Assembly: GCF_028389875.1 (NCBI RefSeq)
Contig: NC_084682.1
Coordinates: 3,978,001-4,042,000 of the forward strand
Length of the DNA stretch: 64,000 bases
Direction of reading: 5' to 3'
Origin: Rhea pennata
Lineage: Eukaryota; Chordata; Aves; Rheiformes; Rheidae
In this document: positions 52,060 through 61,967 of the stretch, in pieces
Layout: each line of letters begins with the position of its first letter
How positions within the stretch are numbered: the stretch's first letter is position 1
Notes under the pieces: generated by a model
Seen by the model: only the letters and a program-made list of their open reading frames with translations
What the model was told of the DNA's origin: nothing
Database searches by the model: none
Made by a program: the position numbers and the translations under genes

Positions 52060-52217
52060 GAGCGCGCGCCCCAACGGCCGGCGCTGACGGGGATGAGGGG
52101 GAGGGGGAGGAGCGCGCGCCCCAACGGCCGGCGCTGGGGGGCGGGGGGGAGGAGCGCGAGCCTCAACGGCCGGCGCGGGGGGGAGCGCGAGCCTCAACGG
52201 CCGGTCCCAACGGCCGG
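52060..52217. repeat. Promoter minisatellite, five copies of CAACGGCCGG
   Basis: The decamer CAACGGCCGG recurs at 52072, 52122, 52164, 52195 and 52208. In four copies it is preceded by a GAGCGCG(C/A)G(C)C-type block, and most copies are separated by G-rich spacers. This is an imperfect tandem array with unit length about 13-50 bp, located 170-315 bp upstream of the PPM1E ATG. CAACGG fits the Myb-type consensus YAAC(G/T)G; that functional reading is inference. Confidence 0.8.
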
Positions 52218-52581
52218 CGGTTCCGGGGGGGGGGGGAGGGGGGCGATCCGGCTGACGCTGAGGGACTGCGGCGGTAGCGGACCAGGACGTGCCCAGGGGG
52301 TGAGAATAAATCCACGGTGGGGGAGGGAAGGAGGGGGGGGAGCCGGCGGGAGGCGGGCGGGGGGCAGGCAGGCTGACAGCCGCGCCGATGTGATGAGTCA
52401 TGCGAAGGCAGCCAGACGCGTAGGTTCCTCACAGGAACCCGAAGGAAACCTGAGAGCAAATTCCCTATTACCTAATCTCTGCCTCAGGATTTCCCTTGTG
52501 TTCATCATTTCCGGCGCCAGTGTCTTCTCCATGGGCTCTCCTCCCTCTGCTAGGTCAGGGCAGGAGGGTAAACAGAGCGCC

Positions 52582-52595
52582 GTTGCCATGGCAGA
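52582..52595. promoter_or_regulatory. RFX/X-box-like motif
   Basis: GTTGCCATGGCAGA closely resembles the palindromic RFX X-box GTTGCCATGGCAAC. It sits about 680 bp upstream of the PPM1E ATG at the island edge. This is a motif match only. Confidence 0.35.
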
Positions 52596-52783
52596 GGGCA
52601 GCCTGCCTTAGCTTTCTGGTGTGCCGAGCATAATTGCCCCTCGGAGCTGGCAGTTCCGGCCTTAGCGCCACAGACCAAGTCTCTAAGAATATTTTGGAAA
52701 CTTGAATGGATTAGCATGAGGGAAATGTGCAATTAAATACATAGTACTTCAGCAAAAAGTCCTCTCTACAAACTCGTTGCCGT

Positions 52784-52799
52784 TGCACGTGCAGCCAAT
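52784..52799 (+). promoter_or_regulatory. Palindromic E-box next to a CCAAT motif
   Basis: TGCACGTGCA, with a central CACGTG E-box, is followed one base later by CCAAT. The pair is typical of proximal regulatory DNA and lies about 880 bp upstream of the PPM1E start. Function is not demonstrated. Confidence 0.35.
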
Positions 52800-55700
52800 G
52801 GACCTAATGCCTCAGAGGGACTGTTTTGTGGAGCTCAGACTTAAGTTTGGTTCAATCAGAAGAAAAATTAACCTGAACCTCGTTAGGCTGAGAGCCCCTC
52901 AGCCTCTCAGTTCTTACTTTCTGAAATAGTTCCTCATATTTCTAGGAAGAGGAGCTTTTAGGTCATATCTATTGATTTCCAACACTTAGCAACAAAATTT
53001 CTAATGTTTAGCTGTTCTCAGGGTTGACGTATGAACAGCAATATGAATTCATAAGCATATACATTATATCTACACATTAGATGTTCTGGCAAATGGGAGT
53101 TCATAAGTAGCTGAAGATATTACACTGAATTAAAAGTTACGGTTAGTCAGTGGGATTAACCAAGTGCTGTCTAATAAATATCTTCCATTTATGAAAAGTA
53201 TTTTATTTTATTCATTGCTACTGAAAAGCTATTTTCAGAGCTATCAGATCCATAAATATCAACAATGAACAGGTACAACTATCACACATTTAAAATAGCT
53301 TGTACATGTGGGAGGGAATTCTATCCTTAATGTCAGATAGACCTTAAAAAATAGCCAAATTACAAGTCTCAATTTTTAATGGATTGTAATGAGAACAGTA
53401 GCTTACTGGAACTTGTTGTTATCTGCATTGTAGTAATTACCTCTGCGTGTCAGGTGCTGCTGTAAATTTGTCTTCTGTTTGGTAGATTATTATTTCAGAG
53501 CCAAACTAACTTTAGAATATTTCCGGCAACTGCACTGACCGATCATATTGCAATCTTGTGAATATGTAAAAGCCATGAGAGTTAAAAATGTGATTTTCAC
53601 AGTTGGTCTTAGTCTTTCACAGCCAAAAGCTATTAAAGTGATACAAAATTGCATAGCTTCTCCTGAAAGTATATGTCTCTAAGCAATTTTTTTCAGTATA
53701 CCATTTATATACTTTCAATTTAACATTCATTTATTTAAGAATGTCAGGATGGCTTGAGGGTTAGAAAAGTAGCAGTGCTTTCTGAAGAGACAGCTCATAG
53801 TTGCAGCTGATGATGTCATCCCTGGGTTTCATTTTCTATTTTTTAGGTCTGTGTGTACTGCATCATCAGTGAGTCAGAAGCCTCAAGAGAATGCATATCA
53901 ATGTAAGCATCCAAAAAGGAGTTTTAAGTTCAACAATATTCATTTTTCACTAGTAATTCAGAGACACGTGGAGTTTCTAAGACACTATACTCCTGCTAAT
54001 CTTAGTGTATTGTGATCTCAATTCAGAAAATTCTTATTACTGCAGTATCTTAGGGAAGTAGCAGTTACTTCAAAAAGATGTGTAACCAGCTTCATGTTGT
54101 ATGACAAATATCAACTAAGACTATCCAGAAAAAATTTCAAAAATTGTGTAGATTGTCTCTCCTTTTTTTTTTTTATTTTAATTGTATAAATAGTTTATTT
54201 CTGAGTTGTTTTAAACAGCACATAAGAGTATCAGAGTAATACCTACTCTGTTTCATATTGAAATGCTAAAGTTACCAGATGTCCTTGATTCATCCTGGCT
54301 GTCCCCATGTGCTTTTCATCAGTTGTCTAATTGCAAAGGACACTAATTAAAATGAACTAGAGTAGAACTTTGTACTCAGGATACTTTGTCAAGTTTTGGC
54401 ACTACTGTCAAGTTACTAACATTTTACTTTAATATTAAATAAAGAGCTTATGGCTGTAAGCCATAGTGACATTTGTTTCTGGGAGGGAAGGTGAAAAACC
54501 ATTCTTATTAACCTGCAACATAGAACATATGGTAACTGTGGGTGGTATGGCTAAGTTAAGCAGCCAGGAACATGCTATCGGTTCACTGTGCAGACAACAG
54601 GGTGGGCAATTAACGCAGAAGGTATTCACACTGGTATTTTACTGCTGTCCAGAAAAGGAAACTCTAAATACAATTTGTTGTCAGGTAAATCACTGATCTA
54701 AAAAAGGTGTGTTTGGTGTTATTTTTTTTCAGTGTTTAGTAACTCTGGAGGCTAAATTTAAAATGCTTTAATGCATTCTAGATTGCTAGGTAACAGCAGT
54801 ATGAATGGCTCTTAGGTGATAAGGTTAGGTGTATGGAGTAAATTCACAATTCATAACATATTGAGTCTGAAATCGTTGGTTTGCTACACATTATCAAATA
54901 GAGATGAAGTAGAGACTTCCACCTGACCTGAGAAGGAAATAGAAGTGTTTGTATCCTTTTTGACTTCATCATGTTTTAAAAAAAGATTTTACAATGTTGT
55001 GCTGGAAAAAAAATCTGTTTTATTTTAGCCTTAAAAATATGTCGTCTTCTTTCTGATTTTGCTAGTGAGGAATAAGCAGAGTTTGAGCAGGCCTTGGGGA
55101 GGTGACCTGAATTGTATGGAGTGCAAGATGAAGCACTTTATAAAAAAATTTTTTTTAACATTTGGAAGTAATTGTTGTACACTGACAAATCAAAAAAGGG
55201 GGAGAGCATTAAGAAGCATTTTGCAATACTTTAATATACCTGTGTTATATTTTTTCTGATACTATACAATAGAGTAAGTTGGAAAAACCTAATTGTAAAC
55301 AAATTGCCTTTCTGAAGTGATCTCTTTAAAAAGTAGGGCTTTTGCAATAAACCAGAGGTAATTTTAGAAGCTGTGTTCTGTTTTCCTGGCCAGATGAAAC
55401 CACCATAAAAGCAAGTATTTCCAAGCTTTTAGCTGTTCTCATTCTGAAGGCACTTCTACTGTTGAATTTCCTGTAGAGTGGTGTATGGGATAATATATGG
55501 TATGGTGCTTATAATATGGTGTTGAAAAAATATGCAATTCTTTATACTTGTTCATTTAATCAATATTGCTCACCTTGTGAATGTAAAAGGAATATATCAA
55601 TATGTAGTTGTTGATAACTCTTTTCAAAAACATATGAATGTCTATCCCACTCTGCAAGAGTGGCCCATAGTCTGAATTTTTGTTATAGTTCTTAAAACTC

Positions 55701-57125
55701 AGTGAGACAATTATTCTTCTACTTCATTGAAATAATTAGTTAAGAATAAGGTCAGGAAGAATTTGGAAAGAATATGGTGAAGGGGCTCTCATTTATAACC
55801 TGTAGCAAGCTCCAATTAATTTTCTTAGGTTTGGTCTTTTTTCAACTGCAGTTTTAAAAGCACAATAATTTCTGTCACTGTAGATTGACTGGCTCGTTTA
55901 CCATCATAAGTACTGTATTAGGATATTTCTAAGCACCAAGGTCCATGTCTATCTTTCTCTCTGATTTTTGAGGCTAAAACAGCTTTTCAATTTTCATATT
56001 CAAAGATTATTCTGAATATCCATATCCGTTGCAAAACAAAAGATTTCAGGCCTGAATCCCACTCTCAGCTGTCATGGAAACTTCCAGTCCCATTCTAAAG
56101 GAAAATTCCATTTGCAACCTTCCATTCAGACCCAAGTTTAGGAAAGGAGGTTCTATGAATAGCAATAGTGAGAAACAGGTTATCGGTCCATGACTATTTA
56201 GTTAGATTTGGAAATCTATTGCAGAAATGTATATGGAAGAAAGAACCAGTGCAAAAAAATACTGTGAGAAACTAGCCCTTCAAAATGACTGACAACAGGT
56301 CTGGAACACTACAGAATCAGATAGAGCACAACATACCTGGCTTCCCTTTAACAAAGGCAAAGATGATATTTTTTATGTCATAAAATCTTTGACTGACATA
56401 TTGAAGTGTGTCTGTAGATTAGTGCCCATGGGATTGTCTTAGCAAAACAGAGCTGACCACATACCACCTAGTAATGTAGTCTGAATGTTGTTGAATCATC
56501 AGATCATCCTGCAAGCAGGCACGCACCGGAGTCCAATAACTTCTCTTTAAGGCCAATCCACTTCAGCAATCAGTCACTCCTTCTTATCATAATTTCCTTT
56601 CAGGGCTAAACTGAGATGAGGGGTGCAGACATCCTGGATATCAGCAAACAACAGAGCTTGCTGTCTGTGTTACTCTGCCAGGCCCTTCCTCTGTACTTTC
56701 CATTTTTGTAACATGTTTCTTCCAAGTTTGAAATCTCACATACCATACTGTGTGAATATAGTACTGCTGGAATTCCTAAGCATGAAGTTTGCTTTTGTTC
56801 AGAGGAGACAGTAAAAGGCTTGTATATCATTTAAATTCCATTTATGCTTTATTCTGGCGATTTAATGATGTGTGCACACTCTGCCCCTTTGAAGTGGGGG
56901 GTGAAGTTCATCCAAAAGTGAGAGCAAAATTTAAACTAGGTTTGTTAGGGCAGACGCCTACCTAGTGGAGTTTAAAAACATACATTGGTTCTTCCACAGG
57001 CTTACTTTAAATGACTTGTTCATCATATTACTGTAGATTAGATTTCTAATTCTGTGATATCCTGCTCCAGTCACAAGACCTTGAATTTTACATTCACCTA
57101 CTTAGAAATGTCTCTTTATTGAGGG

Positions 57126-57147
57126 AAAAAAAAAAAAAAAAAAAAAA
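57126..57147 (+). repeat. Poly(A) run, 22 nt
   Basis: Uninterrupted A homopolymer. Confidence 0.9.
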
Positions 57148-58359
57148 GTCATTGACTTGAGTACCAGAAACCAATGGTTGTGTCCAGACTACTATAGCAT
57201 TTATACTATAAAAAGTGTCTTGAGTCTGTTTTGTCTCTTTCATCTGAAACAAAATAGAACGATACGATTCAGTGACACAGACGTTAAAAGATGTATGCAG
57301 AAGACATTAACTTCTCTTGGACACTTACATATTCTATGCATTAGCCAGAGAAATTTGGGTATATTATAAAATACAGAACACATTGATAAATTAATGATTG
57401 TTTAAAGAGATTAATATACCCTGATATATAATGTGTTCCAAAAACATTTACCAGGCGAAAGTGTACTAAATCATGATAATGAAAAAAGATGTGACAAATT
57501 GTGTTATAATCTCATGTTGACATGCTATATTTTAGAGGTATAATTTCTGTGCCATAGAGGCAACTTGTTCTTCATTCAAATATGTTTTATATTAGCAACA
57601 TATATAAGAAAAAAAAATCACCAAGCAAGAGTACCTGTAACTTTGTTGCTAAAATTGCAGTGGTTCACATTAAATAAGATGGAGTATTAGAAGTATATAT
57701 ATCATTAATTTAAAACTCAAAAATAATGTAATCTGAAATACCAGACTAAGCTCATATTCAAACATGTCTAGAGACTTTGAGAAAAGTATCTAGGTAAAGT
57801 TGTCTTTTTACTTCGCTATATACTTACTAGATATTTTATATATTAAACATTCTCTCTTCTCATTGTTTGAAACTGAAATGTGTTTTTTAAAATCCTGATG
57901 CTTCTCTAGCTCCACTTAAATCAATGGCAAATAGCTTTGTTATTTCTTCTTTTTAATAAAATTAATGGTATTAGCTTTAATTCTTGAAGAATGCTTTTAG
58001 TAAAATATATACTTTTCCATGCATCCTTTCAGCATATAATCCATTGTTTTAATTGCTTCTATAATAATTTAACAATTGCTTTCAATACTAGTTATAATTT
58101 CTACAGGTTTGCTTACAGCCATGTAGAGCTTAACATCTCTGTTAAATAGATCAGAGATATTGTAGAAATACTCCTTGCTTGTAGGAAGCAAGATAGTAGT
58201 TTACAGTTTAATAGAGGGTACATTCGTGGGTGAAATTCAATACTGGGAAGAAGGCCAGTTCCCAGTGATTTCATTCCTTAGTACAGAGCATCAGTGCACA
58301 AATCTTGCAGTAGCAGAGGAAAGCCATTTTTCCCAACCATAATAATCCAAGATCACTAT

Positions 58360-58680
58360 ATGGCCAGAAGCCACAAGACACTGGGTACGTACCTTGGGGA
58401 GCCAGCATGAGGGATCTCCAGGAAGAAGTAGCAGTTGGCACTGGTTCCTGGAGCTGAAGGGGGGGACTGGTGTGCACAGGAGGACAGCACAGGCAGCTCA
58501 GCAGCCCCAAGACTCTGGCAGCTTCAGCACCTGTTGGCTCATGTTCTTCTAAGCCAGCACTCATGCTGCTTTGAGGCCACTGCATCAACCTGGCAGCCCT
58601 GTAACACAGTCTTGGTGGGGTAGTTACGCTCCAGCTAGCTGAGAACCACAACTTATCTCATCTTGCTCTAGCCCTCCAGA
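58360..58680 (-). other. GC-richer patch with open frame and donor-like site
   Basis: A locally GC-rich island in AT-rich intergenic DNA, open on the minus strand over 58271-58651 (126 codons). The predicted peptide resembles no protein I know. CCCCAAG/GTACGTAC on the minus strand (boundary 58393/58392) matches the donor consensus at eight of nine positions, and a weaker acceptor (GTTCTCAG) ends at 58639. A 246-nt exon of a noncoding or unannotated transcript, or an old diverged repeat, is possible. Confidence 0.25.
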
Positions 58681-60767
58681 GAGAAATATTATTTCCCTCA
58701 CATACTGTGTTGTAATATTTCTGTTAGTGCAATATAAGTGCTCTATTTATTTAATTTCCCTCATGTCACTGTTTCTTGCAACAAAAGAACGCCATACCAT
58801 ACCTGATAACTTCTTAAAACATATTTCATATAGAATTAGAATATGTTAAAGCAGTGTAATACTACTTAAAGAGTATTTCTAAGTAATTGTGATCCTGAGC
58901 ATAGTAAGACAATCTCTTTCAACAACCTGGAACATAATGATTTACCTCTCCAACTTGCATATCTTCCCTTTCAGAAAAGGATGAAGTTAAAAAGACAGGA
59001 AATAAGGATTTTGCCTTTGTCATTAATCCACAAAATGCTTCAGAATAAATCTCATTCTTGGTTCCCCCAAAATAATCATAGGAACAATAACCGGAATTCA
59101 ACAGAGGCATACATACTATATTTTAAATATTTTTTCTCAACACTGTATTCCACTTTCAAGTTACCAGTTGAGCCTCCTCAGAACACTTAGAATCAGGAAG
59201 AGATAAATTGTTATTTCCTCGTGCCAGACTAAAGAGTTTCGAAGCATGATTCTGGGTTTGAGAAGAAGTGTATCATAACCACAGTGTTTTCTTGTTGCCA
59301 AGCCCTGTGGTAGATACTGTATCTTTGTTGTGTAGGAAGCTACTTTGTCACCACAACAAGCAAACGTTGTCAGTACAAAACTGAATAGTATTAAACTCAG
59401 TGTGATAGTTAGAAGTTCTTGCATTTCCAAAAATTAGGATTTAAGCATCAATCTAAACAAGCAATTTTGTTCTGGATTCAGTACTGTGAAGTTGGCTGGT
59501 TAGAATCTACTTTTTGTGCAGGAATACAGTCTCTCATACCATTCACTACTGCACACTGATGCTGTGAAATGCAAGAGAGTTCCAGACTCATGTAAGAAAA
59601 TACCAGTTTGCCATAGAAGACTTACTGGTGATGCAATGGTCAAATTCTTTCTTTATTCACAATTCTAAGCCTGGAACAACTTTCATGTCTCCAGCAGATG
59701 AGAATGAAATCTGGCTCATGTAATCTAATTTTGTCTCCACCAACAGATCCTTCTCTCTAGTTCTGGTCTGCAGAACTGCTTTTTATAATAGCTCCAATAT
59801 GAAAAACAAAATCTCAGCATAGACAGCTTCTAATATTTCCTTTGGAGGTTTTATGATTGCCACTGTTAACCAATAACATTTTTTTTTATCTTGATAATGA
59901 CTTCTGAAATACTGGAAAATCTATCATTTATTCAAACAAAATGATTTATCATCTTTGGCATAATAGAATCAGCATTTCAGCTGGGGCTCCTGGGTGCTAT
60001 GCTACTACAAATAAAATAAAGAAACAATTAGCTGAAATTAATTGTATATTAGAGACTTGTCCTTACCCTCCCTGAATGTGGAAGAATATGAAAGATATTA
60101 AATCAGAACACAAGAAACTGACAGAAATTGATTTTTCCATAAATATTAGATGTGTTTGATAGTTGCTATCATTAGTAACCAGCAGTGGTTCTTAAGATAC
60201 TGCTACACATTCTTAATGGATGGTTTTCCTTGTAGCTACGTAGGCATGTATACTGTGCTAACTCCCCCCTCCTCTTGCACTGCAATACGTAGGAAGCTAT
60301 TATTCCCAAATAGAGCATTTGCTTGCTGACATCACATGCGGTAGAATCCTTTTGTTTGCCTATGTCTCCTGCATAGAAATGTTTGTCTGAGTCACAAATC
60401 CTGTCGTCTTTCTTGCTCTATGTCATGCTTGCTTGCTTGAGAGCTCTCCCTGACTCATGTTTTTTAAATTTTGATAAAGCCCGGAGTGCTGTATGGCAGT
60501 TAAATACTTCTCCTTTTAGTATTTTGTTATGTAAATTATATCTAAATACTATAATGATCTAAAATCACTGCCCCCTTTTCCATCTTTTTTAATAGAGAGG
60601 TTTTGTGATTCAAATTCAGCACAGAATTTTGTTTCAAGGCAAAGCCAGTTTAGCATTACTAAATTAAAAATTAAAGATACTGACTCCCATAACTTGAATT
60701 CTCCATTTAGTCTGCTGGCTAAGTTTCCTCAGCTATAACATTATCAAGTCTTGTGCCACAAAGGGGT

Positions 60768-60795
60768 TGTGTGTGTGTGTGTGTGTGTGTGTGTA
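60768..60795 (+). repeat. (TG)14 microsatellite
   Basis: About fourteen TG units without interruption. Confidence 0.92.
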
Positions 60796-61289
60796 CAGAC
60801 AAACACTTCTTGTGCTTGGAGTAATTACTATTTTGCATTGTGGTACCTTTGCTCTTCTATATTAGTCATCTTACAGATTCGTTTTCTGTTAATAAAAGAG
60901 GACAAATCCTTGCTCTGTTTTCAGTGGACATTCATTCTTTCACTTGGTATACATTCTGGAGCTGCTAATGTATTGCTGGTGTCTAAGAAACCTGGCTTTC
61001 CTGTTTATTAAATTAAGCCACAAACAAAGCAGATCCTGATTACAGAATATTCATTCTGAATCCTTTGTTAAAAGGGAACATGGAGGCTAAGGACTATGCA
61101 GCAGTCCAGCTCAAGCTTGAGCGATGGTGAAACATTCTTACTCACCGAGATAGGATCATAAAATTGCCATGCTGGATTAAATCTTTTGTCCTTCAAACCT
61201 AGCCTTCTGTCTCAATTGTTACTGCTACCAAATAAATAAGATGTTCGAAATGGTGCTTTGTCTGCCCTTGATCAAGGACTTTGCAGCAG

Positions 61290-61370
61290 GTAAGGGCTAA
61301 AGCCCCAATCTGGCACACAGCATTTAAGCATGTATTCATCTTAAAAGCATTTTATCAGAAGCTCCGCTGC
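61290..61370 (+). mobile_element. Possible ancient amniote repeat remnant
   Basis: CCCCAATCTGGCACACAGCATTTAAGCATGTATTCATCTTAAAAGCA resembles a motif common in old sauropsid repeats (CCCAATCCTGCAAACACTTA... then ...GCATGCTTAACTTTAAGCA). Family assignment is from memory of the motif only. Confidence 0.3.
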
Positions 61371-61600
61371 TTTCCACCCTGGCTTGAGGCATGTGAGCAG
61401 ATTGCTGCATAGAACCTTGTTAAAATTCAACTGCACACAGAAACAGGCGAATGATCAAGACCTATGTCATTAAATGCATCTTACTACACTCTCATATTTT
61501 GTTGTTTAAACTGGCATAACTTTTGTATCCAGAGTAAAAGAAATTGAGGTAGTCTTCATCCCCCCAAAACTGAAGCCTCTTGCAGAAAACATTTTAGATT

Positions 61601-61800
61601 TTTATTAGAAAAGTAAAACCGTGTCATGCAGGAAGAAACTTCCCACCACGGAAACTTGTATATTGTAATTTTATTATCAATGTAAAGTTCAGAATAGGAA
61701 TTTTAGTTAAACAGTCTCTCATGCTATCCTTAGTTGAATGTTCACTACAAAAATGTTCTCATGTAGCATATCTTTTTAATGTTCAACTTTTGAATCACTA
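61601..61800 (-). other. RAD51C: RAD51C 3' UTR with two candidate poly(A) signals
   Basis: Downstream of the TAA stop on the minus strand, AATAAA occurs at 61675-61670 and again at 61606-61601, about 126 and 195 nt past the stop. Either could direct cleavage, giving a short 3' UTR. The true 3' end is not determinable here, and the UTR may extend slightly below 61601. Confidence 0.6.
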
Positions 61801-61902
61801 TTATTTTTCCTCTTCTCTCCGCGGTCGTTTGCGAGGGTTCATTTCGGTACCTTCTGAATTTTGAGTGACAGCTGGAGGCTGCACATCTCGGAAACCATGA
61901 GG
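61801..61902 (-). CDS. RAD51C: RAD51C terminal coding exon
   Basis: RAD51C is a RecA/RAD51-family paralog that acts in the BCDX2 and CX3 complexes during homologous recombination in the nucleus. Seen here: after the acceptor, the minus strand encodes PHGFRDVQPPAVTQ, then NSEGTEMNPRKRPR and REEEK, then TAA: 33 codons plus the stop. The human last exon also starts exactly at this codon boundary (PQGFRD...) and ends in RKRSRDPEEEL, so phase, length (34 residues in human) and the basic-then-acidic tail agree. The RKRPRR cluster corresponds to the C-terminal nuclear localisation signal known in mammals. The middle of the tail diverges, as is usual. The RecA core with its Walker motifs is in upstream exons beyond position 64000. 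Identity is confident. Confidence 0.93.
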   Translation of the reverse strand, partial: PHGFRDVQPPAVTQNSEGTEMNPRKRPRREEEK

Positions 61903-61920
61903 CTGTAAGAAAAAAGCAAA
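61903..61920 (-). other. RAD51C: RAD51C last-exon splice acceptor and polypyrimidine tract
   Basis: On the minus strand TTTGCTTTTTTCTTACAG immediately precedes the CCT codon that opens the exon. The long T tract followed by CAG is a strong acceptor, and it fixes the exon start at 61902. Confidence 0.9.
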
Positions 61921-61932
61921 GTCATGCGATAA

Positions 61933-61967
61933 GATATAGGATATATCCTAGGATATATATCCTATAT
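61933..61967. repeat. AT-rich imperfect palindrome in the RAD51C intron
   Basis: The arms GATATAGGATATAT and ATATATATCCTATAT flank a central CCTAGG. They are complementary except for a 2-nt insertion in the right arm. It lies 30 nt from the terminal exon acceptor on the intronic side. Confidence 0.7.

Larger units (their letters stand above)
51170..52430. promoter_or_regulatory. PPM1E: CpG island and promoter region of PPM1E
   Basis: A sharp change from AT-rich DNA to dense G+C with abundant CpG covers exon 1 and its flanks. The edges are set by eye. GC-box-like GGGCGG motifs occur at 52045-52050 and again in the G-rich blocks near 52139 and 52357. An AP-1-type TGAGTCA lies at 52394-52400. 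The island is consistent with a TATA-less promoter firing leftward into PPM1E. Whether it also drives a rightward transcript cannot be told. Confidence 0.85.
52431..57125. other. Intergenic DNA upstream of PPM1E
   Basis: Island edge to AT-rich sequence. Motifs of possible regulatory interest are the X-box-like site, the E-box/CCAAT pair, and CRE-like TGATGTCAT with AP-1-like GTGAGTCA near 53808-53876. No coding frame with homology. Confidence 0.55.
57148..61289. other. Intergenic DNA between RAD51C and PPM1E
   Basis: AT-rich sequence with the GC-richer patch at 58360-58680 and the GT microsatellite at 60768-60795. No recognised gene. Confidence 0.55.

Noticed and set aside
51239..52087. Long plus-strand open frame (282 codons) and several others over the CpG island
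   Set aside because: They are antisense or frame-shifted shadows of PPM1E exon 1 and GC-rich repeats, with low-complexity Pro/Arg/Gly composition and no homology.
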